In this document: in pieces, positions 1-5,471 of the stretch
How positions within the stretch are numbered: the stretch's first letter is position 1
How the letters are laid out: every line of letters starts with the position of its first letter
Origin: Actinomycetota bacterium
GTDB taxonomy: Bacteria; Actinomycetota; Thermoleophilia; Solirubrobacterales; Solirubrobacteraceae
Length of the DNA: 14,971 nt
Direction: 5' to 3'
Assembly: GCA_005888335.1 (NCBI GenBank)
Contig: VAWY01000193.1
Location: forward strand, 1-14,971
The notes under the pieces: generated by a model
What the model was told of the DNA's origin: nothing
The model's input: only the letters and a program-made list of their open reading frames with translations
Databases searched by the model: none
Made by a program: the position numbers and the translations under genes

Positions 1-616
1 AGCCCGACGGCGTGCCGGTCAGCGCGGTGCCGTGCTTGGAGAGGAGCTCCATCTTGCGGAGCTCGTCGGAGAGGATGGCGCTGATCTCGCGGAAGTCGGC
101 CTGGCGGTCGTCGTGGGCGACTTCGAGCATGGCCTTCTCGGCGCGCTCGACGAGGTCGCGCGGGGCGTAGCGGTGCTCGCCGACCTCGGCCTGGATCCGG
201 TACGTGGTGGTGAGCAGGCGGCGCAGCAGCGCGTGCTCGCGGACGATCTGCGCGTAGCGGCGCGCGCCGCTGACCGATGGCGGAGCGGCCGCGAGGGCGT
301 CGACCGCCGAGGCGCCGCCGGCGTCGTCGAGCCGGCCGCGCTGGCGAAGGTGGTCGGTGACGGTGACCACGTCGACCGGCTCGTTCTCGTGGTAGAGCGC
401 GAGCATCGATTCGTAGATGAGCCGGTGGCGCTCGCGGTAGAAGTCCTCGCCCTTGAGCCCCTCCTCGATGACCAGCGCGTACAGCGTGCGGTCCGAGATG
501 AGGATCGAGCCGAGGACCGACATCTCGGCCTCGAGATCGTGGGGCGGCGCGGCGAGGCCGGCAACGTCCGGCGCGGACGGCGAGGCGAGGGCGCTGTCGG
601 GCGGCGGTGCGGCCAT
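1..616 (-). CDS. dnaB: Replicative DNA helicase DnaB, N-terminal part (truncated by window edge)
   Basis: DnaB is the hexameric ATP-dependent helicase that unwinds DNA at the replication fork. The visible 205 residues start at ATG 616-614 and run off the left edge, so the RecA-like ATPase domain is outside the window. After a short Ala/Pro-rich leader, residues 24-42 (PPHDLEAEMSVLGSILISD) are the characteristic opening of the DnaB N-terminal helical domain. The segment continues with YHENEPVDVVTVTDHL and a helical linker, and reaches the start of the linker/ATPase junction (GTALTGTPSG). No good Shine-Dalgarno sequence precedes the ATG, but the family alignment supports this start. It lies 128 nt downstream of rplI on the same strand, the classic rpsR-rplI-dnaB order. 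Seen: the sequence and order; the function is family knowledge. Confidence 0.95.
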   Translation of the reverse strand, partial: MAAPPPDSALASPSAPDVAGLAAPPHDLEAEMSVLGSILISDRTLYALVIEEGLKGEDFYRERHRLIYESMLALYHENEPVDVVTVTDHLRQRGRLDDAGGASAVDALAAAPPSVSGARRYAQIVREHALLRRLLTTTYRIQAEVGEHRYAPRDLVERAEKAMLEVAHDDRQADFREISAILSDELRKMELLSKHGTALTGTPSG

Positions 617-744
617 GGCGAGCGGCGAAGCTACCAACGGCTTCGGAGGGCCTCACGCGTTCTTGCCGCTCCTTGCGCGGGACCGTTTCAGGCCCGTCGC
701 AAAGTGGGTGTGCGGCGCTGCTGAGCCGCAGGCCGAAGCGCGTT
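617..744 (-). other. rplI-dnaB intergenic spacer with a weak hairpin
   Basis: This 128-bp spacer carries no convincing ORF. A short imperfect stem (CGGG-A-CC at 678-684 against GGCCCG at 691-696, one bulged base, 6-nt loop) could be a weak terminator or attenuator after rplI, but there is no T-tract on the minus strand. I could not identify a clear -10/-35 pair for dnaB. Confidence 0.3.
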
Positions 745-1197
745 CTACTTCTGGTCGACGACGAGCGTCTTGATGGTCGCCGTCACGTCGTCGGCGACCT
801 CGACGACGACCATGTAGGTGCCGACGTTCTTGATCGGCTCCTCGAGGTGGATCTTCCGCCGGTCGACCTTCAGCCCGCGCGCGTCGCGGATCGCGTCGGC
901 GATGTCCTGCGTGGTGACGGAGCCGAAGAGCCGGCCGTCGTCGCCCGCCGGCTGCGGGATGGTCAGCACGGTGCGCGAGAGCGTCGCGGCGTTCTCCTGC
1001 GCGCGCTCGACCGCCTCCTGGGCGGCGCGCTCGGCGCGCGCCACACGCTCCTGCGCCGCCGCGACCGCGCCCTTGGTCGCCGGCTGGGCGAGCTTGCGCG
1101 GAATCAGGAAGTTGCGCAGGTAGCCCTTCGAGACGTCGATCACCGCGCCGCGCTCGCCGACGCCCTCGACGTCCTGGAGCAGGATGGCCTCGGGCAT
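745..1197 (-). CDS. rplI: 50S ribosomal protein L9
   Basis: L9 binds 23S rRNA near the L1 stalk and extends an elongated helix from the large subunit. The protein is 150 residues, normal for the family. Residues 1-41 form the N-terminal rRNA-binding domain, with the signature GVGERGAVIDVSKGYLRNFLIP. An Ala/Glu/Arg-rich connecting helix follows (about 42-78). The C-terminal domain begins near LTIPQPAGDDGRLFGSVT and ends in KTLVVDQK. The start is ATG 1197-1195, only 2 nt after the rpsR stop, so the two genes are almost certainly translationally coupled. The same frame stays open upstream through rpsR, but a longer start is excluded by the conserved L9 N-terminus. The stop is TAG at 745-747. Confidence 0.97.
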   Translation of the reverse strand: MPEAILLQDVEGVGERGAVIDVSKGYLRNFLIPRKLAQPATKGAVAAAQERVARAERAAQEAVERAQENAATLSRTVLTIPQPAGDDGRLFGSVTTQDIADAIRDARGLKVDRRKIHLEEPIKNVGTYMVVVEVADDVTATIKTLVVDQK

Positions 1198-1199
1198 CG

Positions 1200-1541
1200 C
1201 TAGCGCTCGTCGCGGTCGCGGTCGCGGTCGCGGTCTCGCCCGCGACCGCCGCGGCGCTCCTCGGTGGCCGTCGCGTCGACGTAGGGCAGCAGCGCCAGCT
1301 CTCGCGCGCGCTTCACCGCGCGGGCGATCTGGTTCTGGTGCCGGCGGCAAGCGCCCGTGATCCGCCGCGAGCGGATCTTCCCCTTCTCGGAGATGAACTT
1401 GCGCAGCGTCACGACGTCCTTGTAGTCCGCCTGCTCGATCTTGTCCTTGCAGAACGGGCAGGGCTTGCGCCGGCCTGCGCCGGGGCCGCCTCTCTTCTCA
1501 CGCCGCCGGGCGGGCTTCCCGCGGCCACGCTGCTTCGCCAA
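1200..1541 (-). CDS. rpsR: 30S ribosomal protein S18, zinc-type, with an Arg-Asp repeat tail
   Basis: S18 sits on the platform of the small subunit and dimerises with S6. The protein is 113 residues. The core has the cysteine-containing (C+) pattern: KPCPFC near residues 27-32 and GACRRHQ about 50 residues later, a likely zinc site, plus the usual [13 protein letters not shown] and [14 protein letters not shown]. The start read here is TTG (1541-1539), giving (M)AKQRGRGKP. Two AAGGA motifs lie 3 and 10 nt upstream, the farther one being a reasonable ribosome-binding site, and no in-frame ATG lies nearby. After LLPYV the protein has a low-complexity tail ending [14 protein letters not shown], encoded by a hexanucleotide repeat. 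It is separated from ssb by 650 bp, unlike the usual tight arrangement, so it probably has its own promoter. Confidence 0.94.
   Translation of the reverse strand: MAKQRGRGKPARRREKRGGPGAGRRKPCPFCKDKIEQADYKDVVTLRKFISEKGKIRSRRITGACRRHQNQIARAVKRARELALLPYVDATATEERRGGRGRDRDRDRDRDER
1211..1234. repeat. Tandem hexanucleotide repeat (CGCGGT x4) in the 3' end of rpsR
   Basis: Four perfect head-to-tail CGCGGT units (1211-1216, 1217-1222, 1223-1228, 1229-1234) encode the alternating Arg-Asp tail of S18 on the minus strand. Such a run can change length by replication slippage without breaking the frame. Confidence 0.9.
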
Positions 1542-1932
1542 AGGTCCTTGGTCCTTCTCGTCTCGGAGTCAGTCCGGCGCTGCAGGATAGCCGCCGTGTC
1601 GTCAGGCGGGGGCGCGGCAGCCCGCCGCCCGGGTGATGGCGAGCCCGGTTCGTTGCGATCGGCGGCGACCAGGCGCGTGAGGTCCCCGGGGTGACCGGTC
1701 GCGCGGCGTCCGACGGCCGCGGTGCCGGCATGGCGTGCCGAAGCCTGGCGATGGGCGGCGCGTCACGCGGCGTGGGAACGCCAGAAGAGCCCTCACGCAG
1801 AGGACGTGTAGGCGTTTGTCGGCGCTCCGCTCCGGCGTTGGCTGCGGGGTGCAGCGTGGTTGGTGGCACCGAGGGGAAGCGAGCGGTCTGTCCGTGGGCC
1901 GCGCGGTCGCTCCCCGGGGCGATCCTCGCGGG

Positions 1933-1979
1933 CGCTGTCCTGCCCTGTGGTCGCTATGTCGACCTTAGGCAGGACAGCG
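1933..1979. repeat. Perfect 12-bp inverted repeat with nested 5-bp stem
   Basis: CGCTGTCCTGCC (1933-1944) is exactly complementary to GGCAGGACAGCG (1968-1979). Within the 23-nt spacer, GGTCG (1949-1953) pairs with CGACC (1960-1964) around a 6-nt loop. The result is a 12-bp stem, a small internal loop, a 5-bp stem and a hexaloop. This fits a structured RNA, a protein-binding dyad or a relic of a mobile element. No T-run follows on either strand, so a simple intrinsic terminator is less likely. Confidence 0.7.
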
Positions 1980-1989
1980 ACTCGTGGGC

Positions 1990-2030
1990 TGTGTCACCTG
2001 ATGTTGGTACTGCGAAGACGAGGTGACACA
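1990..2030. repeat. Perfect 10-bp inverted repeat, second of the tandem pair
   Basis: TGTGTCACCT (1990-1999) is exactly complementary to AGGTGACACA (2021-2030) around a 21-nt spacer. With a 2-nt bulge the stem extends outwards to GCTG/CAGC. It lies 10 nt after the previous inverted repeat and shares its outer form: a 5' arm starting GCTGT and a 3' arm starting AGG and ending CAGCGA. This suggests the two are related units. Confidence 0.6.
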
Positions 2031-2143
2031 CAGCGATCCTGACTGGCGCGTAGGCGCTCGCCTCGCGCCCGGGAAGCCCGAACCGCCCACCATGCCGCGC
2101 GGCCCGGGCGCGGACCAGGCTCGTTCCTGCAGCGCAACGACAA

Positions 2144-2168
2144 CGGGCCCCCGCGCAGCGGAGGCCCG
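2144..2168 (-). terminator. Probable terminator hairpin of rpsF-ssb
   Basis: On the minus strand the arms are CGGGCCTCCGC and GCGGGGGCCCG, pairing over 11 bp (one G-U) around a 3-nt loop, beginning 23 nt beyond the ssb stop codon. Only a weak T-containing stretch (TTGTCGTTG) follows, as is common in high-GC actinobacteria. It would separate rpsF-ssb from rpsR-rplI transcription. Confidence 0.7.
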
Positions 2169-2191
2169 ATACCAGCACTGCGCGATGACGA

Positions 2192-2656
2192 TCAGAACGG
2201 GATGTCGTCGTCCGGCGCGTTGCCGCCGCCGACGGGCGCCGGCGCGAAGTCGTCGGTCGAGACCGGGATGTCGCTCTTCGGCGTGAACCCGTTGCCCGTG
2301 CCGCCGTTGAAGCCCTCGGGGCTCGAGAGGAACTGGACGTTGTCGGCGATGATGTCCACGGCCTGCCGCTTGTTGCCGTCCTTGTCCTGATACTCGCGCC
2401 ACTCCAGACGGCCATCGATGGCGACCGGGCGGCCCTTGGAGAGGTACTGCGCGGCGTTCTCCCCCTGGCGGCCCCAGATGGTCACGTCGAAGTAGTTCGG
2501 CTTGTCAACCCACTCGCCGGTCTGGTTGTCCTTGCGGCGCGTGTTGCAGGCCACCCGCAGGCTGCAGACCGACATGCCGCTCTGCAGCGACCGCAATTCC
2601 GGGTCCCGCGTGAGGTTGCCGGTGATGATCACCCGGTTGATGTTCGTCGCCGCCAT
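2192..2656 (-). CDS. ssb: Single-stranded DNA-binding protein
   Basis: SSB coats single-stranded DNA during replication, repair and recombination and recruits partners through its acidic C-terminal tip. The protein is 154 residues. An N-terminal OB-fold (about 1-112) starts MAATNINRVIITGNLTRDPELR and includes NYFDVTIWGRQGENAAQYLSKG and the DGRLEWREYQD strand. A Gly/Pro/Asp-rich linker follows, and the protein ends in the canonical tip DDDIPF. The start is ATG 2656-2654, strongly supported by an AAAGGAGG ribosome-binding site 6 nt upstream. It follows rpsF on the same strand with a 116-nt gap and is followed by a strong hairpin, so rpsF-ssb probably forms one unit. Confidence 0.97.
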   Translation of the reverse strand: MAATNINRVIITGNLTRDPELRSLQSGMSVCSLRVACNTRRKDNQTGEWVDKPNYFDVTIWGRQGENAAQYLSKGRPVAIDGRLEWREYQDKDGNKRQAVDIIADNVQFLSSPEGFNGGTGNGFTPKSDIPVSTDDFAPAPVGGGNAPDDDIPF

Positions 2657-2662
2657 CGACGG

Positions 2663-2670
2663 CCTCCTTT
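2663..2670 (-). promoter_or_regulatory. Strong Shine-Dalgarno sequence of ssb
   Basis: AAAGGAGG on the minus strand, 6 nt before the ssb ATG. It is the best ribosome-binding site in the window and fixes the ssb start. Confidence 0.9.
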
Positions 2671-2772
2671 CGGCACTGAACGATCTCGGGGGCGAGTCTA
2701 GGTCGGGGATCGGCCAGAATCGCGCGGATCCGCGCTTTCTCCGGCGAATCGTGCCGAAGGCGTTGCGAACCG

Positions 2773-3156
2773 CTACGCGGTGGGCGCGGTCTCGGCCGCG
2801 TCCGGCTCAGGCTCGAGCTCGGCCTCGCCGATCGGCTGCGCCGACGGCGGGGGCGGGGTGCCCGGCTTGAGCTTGATGATCCGGTAGCGGACGACGCCGT
2901 CGGCGATGTGCAGCAGGCGGTCCAGCTGCTCGAGCGCGGGGCGCGGCGCGTGGAACTGGAGCAGGTGGTACTGGGCGTCCGGCTTGTGGCGGATCTCGTA
3001 CGCGAGCGCACGCAGGCCCCAGTCCTGGTCGCTCACGATCTCGCCGCTGCCGGTGATGATCCGCTCGACGTCGCCGAGGACCTTCGCCCGCTGATCCTCG
3101 GAGGCCTCCGAGTCCAGCAGCAGCACGAGGTCGTAGAGCGGTGCGGGCCGGGCCAT
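2773..3156 (-). CDS. rpsF: 30S ribosomal protein S6
   Basis: S6 binds the central domain of 16S rRNA together with S18. The protein is 127 residues. The ferredoxin-like S6 fold is visible: LYDLVLLLDSEASEDQ at the N-terminus, GEIVSDQDWGLRALAYEI with the family's conserved G-x-R-x-LAYEI pattern, then QYHLLQFHAPRPALEQLDRLLHIADGVVRYRIIKL. A Pro/Glu-rich acidic tail of about 27 residues follows, as in other S6 proteins. The start is ATG 3156-3154 (MARPAPLYD). No Shine-Dalgarno sequence is seen, and the frame stays open far upstream, but the S6 N-terminus excludes a longer protein. An extended -10-like TGCTATCGT lies about 15 nt upstream of the ATG with no clear -35, so a short-leader transcript is possible but unproven. 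Confidence 0.95.
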   Translation of the reverse strand: MARPAPLYDLVLLLDSEASEDQRAKVLGDVERIITGSGEIVSDQDWGLRALAYEIRHKPDAQYHLLQFHAPRPALEQLDRLLHIADGVVRYRIIKLKPGTPPPPSAQPIGEAELEPEPDAAETAPTA

Positions 3157-3222
3157 GAGCGGCGCGCCACGATAGCAGCCATTTCGGGGGCGAGCCGGCC
3201 GCGCCCAGCGGCTAGAACGACC

Positions 3223-3852
3223 ATGAACGGGGACGGCGACCTGCCCCTCCACCGGCGCGTGCGCTGGGGCAACGTCGCGCGCCTGGCGGCGGGCGCGGCC
3301 GCACTGGCGCTCGTGATCGCGTGGCCGCGACTCGGTGGCGGCGGGCCGTCGCTGCCGCCGGCCACGGTCACGCCCGCGCCTGGAGGCGGGTCGACGTCGC
3401 GGGGTGGGGCGGACGAGCCTGGCGGGCCGGCGGCGGACGGTCGTGGACAGCGGCCGAGCGCGAAGCGGAGCCGCCAGGTCGGCCGCGCGGGCGGACGGCG
3501 AGCGCGGGCCGGCGCCGGCGCCAAGAGCCGAGGGCGCGCGCGAAGGCCGGGTCCGAGAATTGGCCGCCGGCGCCCCGGAGAGCAGCGCGGGCGCGCGCGA
3601 AGGATGGGACCGGGCCATGACCGCCCTCGGCCTGCAGAGCAGCGCGGACGACGCACGACGCGCGGCCGCGCGCATGGGCGGCCGGGCCGGCGACCCGGCA
3701 GATGGCGCGCGCATGCCCGCCGCCATGCTGTCCGCCGGCCCCCGGTCCGCGCAGCCCCTCCACCCACCGGCAGGCGGCCTGCGCCATGCTGCCCGCCGCG
3801 ACGTACCCCCGCCGGCCCGCGCCAGGCAGCGGGCGAGTTCGTCTTCGGCTGA
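3223..3852 (+). CDS. Hypothetical single-pass membrane protein with Arg/Pro/Gly-rich tail
   Basis: I do not recognise a named family. From ATG 3223 the frame gives 209 residues: a short N-terminus (MNGDGDLPLHRRVRWGNV), one likely transmembrane helix (about residues 24-42, ARLAAGAAALALVIAWPRL), then a long low-complexity region rich in Arg, Gly, Pro and Ala, ending QAAGEFVFG. The N-terminal 60 residues look like real protein (charged flank, helix, Pro-rich stalk); the rest could be real or random high-GC sequence, and the other plus frames are also open here. A frameshift within the tail cannot be excluded. No Shine-Dalgarno sequence precedes the ATG; GTG or upstream starts are possible. It diverges from rpsF with a 66-bp gap and converges on otsA across the tandem repeats. 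Direct repeats inside it include a near-identical 18-mer at 3721 and 3782. Confidence 0.45.
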   Translation: MNGDGDLPLHRRVRWGNVARLAAGAAALALVIAWPRLGGGGPSLPPATVTPAPGGGSTSRGGADEPGGPAADGRGQRPSAKRSRQVGRAGGRRARAGAGAKSRGRARRPGPRIGRRRPGEQRGRARRMGPGHDRPRPAEQRGRRTTRGRAHGRPGRRPGRWRAHARRHAVRRPPVRAAPPPTGRRPAPCCPPRRTPAGPRQAAGEFVFG

Positions 3853-3875
3853 GGCGACCGCCCGCCGCGCCGACC

Positions 3876-3936
3876 ACCGCACGAAGGAGGCGCAGCCGAG
3901 TTCGTGCTTGAAGGATCGACGGAGTCGATCCTCACG
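3876..3936. repeat. Tandem 61-bp double-hairpin repeat, copy 1
   Basis: This 61-bp unit is followed directly by a second copy that differs at one position in the first 59 bases (3922 against 3983). Each unit has two stems. GCACGAA (3879-3885) pairs with TTCGTGC (3901-3907) and encloses a nested GGC/GCC. GGATCGAC (3913-3920) pairs with GTCGATCC (3924-3931) around a 3-nt loop. The copies occupy the gap between two convergent genes, where a bidirectional terminator would be expected. Dispersal elsewhere in the genome is likely but cannot be seen here. Confidence 0.9.
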
Positions 3937-3995
3937 ACCGCACGAAGGAGGCGCAGCCGAGTTCGTGCTTGAAGGATCGACGAAGTCGATCCTCA
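3937..3995. repeat. Tandem 61-bp double-hairpin repeat, copy 2, overlapping the otsA stop
   Basis: Second copy of the unit at a 61-nt offset. Its stems are GCACGAA (3940-3946) with TTCGTGC (3962-3968), and GGATCGAC (3974-3981) with GTCGATCC (3985-3992). The end of the copy merges with the otsA stop codon (3993-3995), so the repeat either supplied or was fixed at the very end of otsA. Confidence 0.9.
3974..3992 (-). terminator. Probable otsA terminator hairpin inside repeat copy 2
   Basis: On the minus strand an 8-bp perfect stem closed by a C-TTC-G triloop follows the otsA TGA immediately and is succeeded by TTCAA. The same hairpin recurs in copy 1 at 3913-3931, giving two terminator-like stems in series; each also works in the opposite orientation for the plus-strand gene ending at 3852. 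Confidence 0.55.
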
Positions 3996-5471
3996 GGCCC
4001 GTGCCCCGGCCTCATGCTTCTTCCGGATATCCGCCAGCTGCTCGTCGAGCCAGTCGCCGGGATCGCGCGCGGTCACCGTGGCGACGAGGCCGCGCCAGCG
4101 GCGCTCGCGCTCCTCCTCGCTCATGGTCAGCGCCGCGTGGATCGAGTCCGCCATCTCCTGGATGTCGAACGGGTTGACCGAGAGCGCGTGCTCGCCGAGC
4201 TCCTCGTGGGCGCCGGTGTTCTCGGACAGGATCGAGACGCCGTGGCGCGCGTTGACCACGGGCCCCTCCTTGGCGACCAGGTTCATCCCGTCGAACATCG
4301 CGTTGACCAGGAGCACGTCGTAGTTCTTGTACGCCGCGACCGCCTCCTCCAGATCGTCGCGGAGCTTGAGCTGGATCGGCATCCAGTCCGGCGTCCCGTG
4401 GCGGTGGTTGACGACCGCGACCAGCGCCTCGATGCGCTCCAGGTACTCCGCGTACTCCGGCACGTCGGTCCGCGACGGCATGAGCTGGGCGACGAACGTC
4501 ACGCGCTCGCGGAACTCCGGGTGCTGCTCCAGGAACAGATCGAACGCCGAGAAGCCGCGCAGCACGTTCTTGGACAGGTCGGCGCGGTCGACGCGCAGGA
4601 TCAGGTGGTCGCGCCGCCGCCGCAGCAGCTCGCGCTCGAACTCGGCGACCGCCTCGCTCGCCGCCACGCCCCGGATCGCGCGCACGTCGATCGGCAGCGG
4701 GTAGGCGCGCACCCACACCTCGCGGTCGTCGCAGTGCACGACGCCCGCCTGCCAGTCGATCTCCAGGCCCATCAGATCCCGGCAGCACTGCAGGAAGTTG
4801 TGCCGGTACGCCCGCGTGTGGAAGCCGACGATGTCGTTGGCCAGCAGGCCTGAGTAGATCTCCTCGCGGATCCGCGAGGGCAGCACGCGCCACGCGTCCG
4901 GCTGCGTCCACGGGATGTGCACGAAGTGGTGCAGGAACACGTCCGGGCGCGCCTGGCGGACGAGTGCCGGCAGCGTGTAGAGGTGATAGTCGTGGACCAT
5001 CACGACGGGCTCTCGCTCGCCCTCGATCTCCTCGAGGACCGCGCGCGCCAGGTCCTCGTTGACGACGTTGTAGCCGAACTCGAAGGCCTCGATCTCGTGG
5101 CGGCGGATGTCCGGCGCGTTGGACAGGTCCCACAGGTAGTGCTGGATGAACCACAGCATCGGGTTGGCGAAGACGTTGTAGAAGCGGTCGTAGGCGTCCG
5201 CGTCGCTCTCGACCAGTCGCACGAGGTAGTCGCCGCCCTGCGGCGCGGTCACCTGGAACGGCCGCCCGTGCGCCTCGCGCGCCCGCTGGGCGTCGGCGTC
5301 GGTCATCGCCGAGGCGATCCACACCGCCTCGCGGTGCGAGGCCAGCCCGGTCAGCGCGGTCACGAGCCCGCCGCTGCCGCGCTTGACGCTGCCGTCGTCG
5401 TGGAACGTCACCGGCCCGCGGTTCGAGACCAGGACCAGTGGGGCGTGGGAGGGGTCGCCGGAGCCCGTCAC
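3993..5471 (-). CDS. otsA: Trehalose-6-phosphate synthase (GT20 family)
   Basis: OtsA transfers glucose from a nucleotide sugar to glucose-6-phosphate, giving trehalose-6-phosphate in the cytoplasm. The protein is 492 residues, typical of the synthase alone with no fused phosphatase domain. GT20 landmarks: VSNRGPV (15-21), GGLVTAL (34-40), HDYHLYTLP (160-168), HIPW (185-188), VDRADLSKN (294-302, matching the conserved VDRLDYSKx with Arg296 and Lys301 for sugar-nucleotide phosphate contact) and FDGMNLVAKE (393-402). The C-terminal motif reads LSENTGAHEEL rather than the common LSEFAGAA-EL, so it may belong to a divergent actinobacterial branch. The start is GTG 5471-5469, overlapping the treT stop by 4 nt (GTGA), which implies translational coupling. 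No otsB-type phosphatase gene lies in the window. Confidence 0.92.
   Translation of the reverse strand: MTGSGDPSHAPLVLVSNRGPVTFHDDGSVKRGSGGLVTALTGLASHREAVWIASAMTDADAQRAREAHGRPFQVTAPQGGDYLVRLVESDADAYDRFYNVFANPMLWFIQHYLWDLSNAPDIRRHEIEAFEFGYNVVNEDLARAVLEEIEGEREPVVMVHDYHLYTLPALVRQARPDVFLHHFVHIPWTQPDAWRVLPSRIREEIYSGLLANDIVGFHTRAYRHNFLQCCRDLMGLEIDWQAGVVHCDDREVWVRAYPLPIDVRAIRGVAASEAVAEFERELLRRRRDHLILRVDRADLSKNVLRGFSAFDLFLEQHPEFRERVTFVAQLMPSRTDVPEYAEYLERIEALVAVVNHRHGTPDWMPIQLKLRDDLEEAVAAYKNYDVLLVNAMFDGMNLVAKEGPVVNARHGVSILSENTGAHEELGEHALSVNPFDIQEMADSIHAALTMSEEERERRWRGLVATVTARDPGDWLDEQLADIRKKHEAGARA

Larger units (their letters stand above)
1542..2143. other. Long non-coding spacer between ssb and rpsR
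   Basis: About 600 bp with no ORF that resembles a protein: the open frames are Arg/Ala/Pro-rich and lack a ribosome-binding site or recognisable motif. Two tandem long-loop inverted repeats (1933-1979 and 1990-2030) are listed separately. A further imperfect inverted repeat pairs GGGGAAGCGA (1873-1882) with TCGCTCCCC (1907-1915). A TATCCT-like -10 occurs on the minus strand about 45 nt upstream of rpsR without a matching -35, so the rpsR promoter is not located with confidence. Confidence 0.5.

Noticed and set aside
1933..2030. Complete insertion sequence bounded by the inverted repeats.
   Set aside because: The intervals are under 50 bp and no transposase is present; at most they could be solo ends or relics.
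1738..2042. Several short ORFs on both strands in the ssb-rpsR gap.
   Set aside because: No ribosome-binding sites, no motif, biased composition; the inverted repeats cross them in ways unrelated to coding.
2773..3882. rpsF extended upstream to about 369 residues.
   Set aside because: The S6 fold starts at MARPAPLYD; the extension is Arg/Ala/Pro low complexity opposite another candidate gene.
3876..3995. CRISPR array.
   Set aside because: Only two units, directly abutting with no spacers between them.
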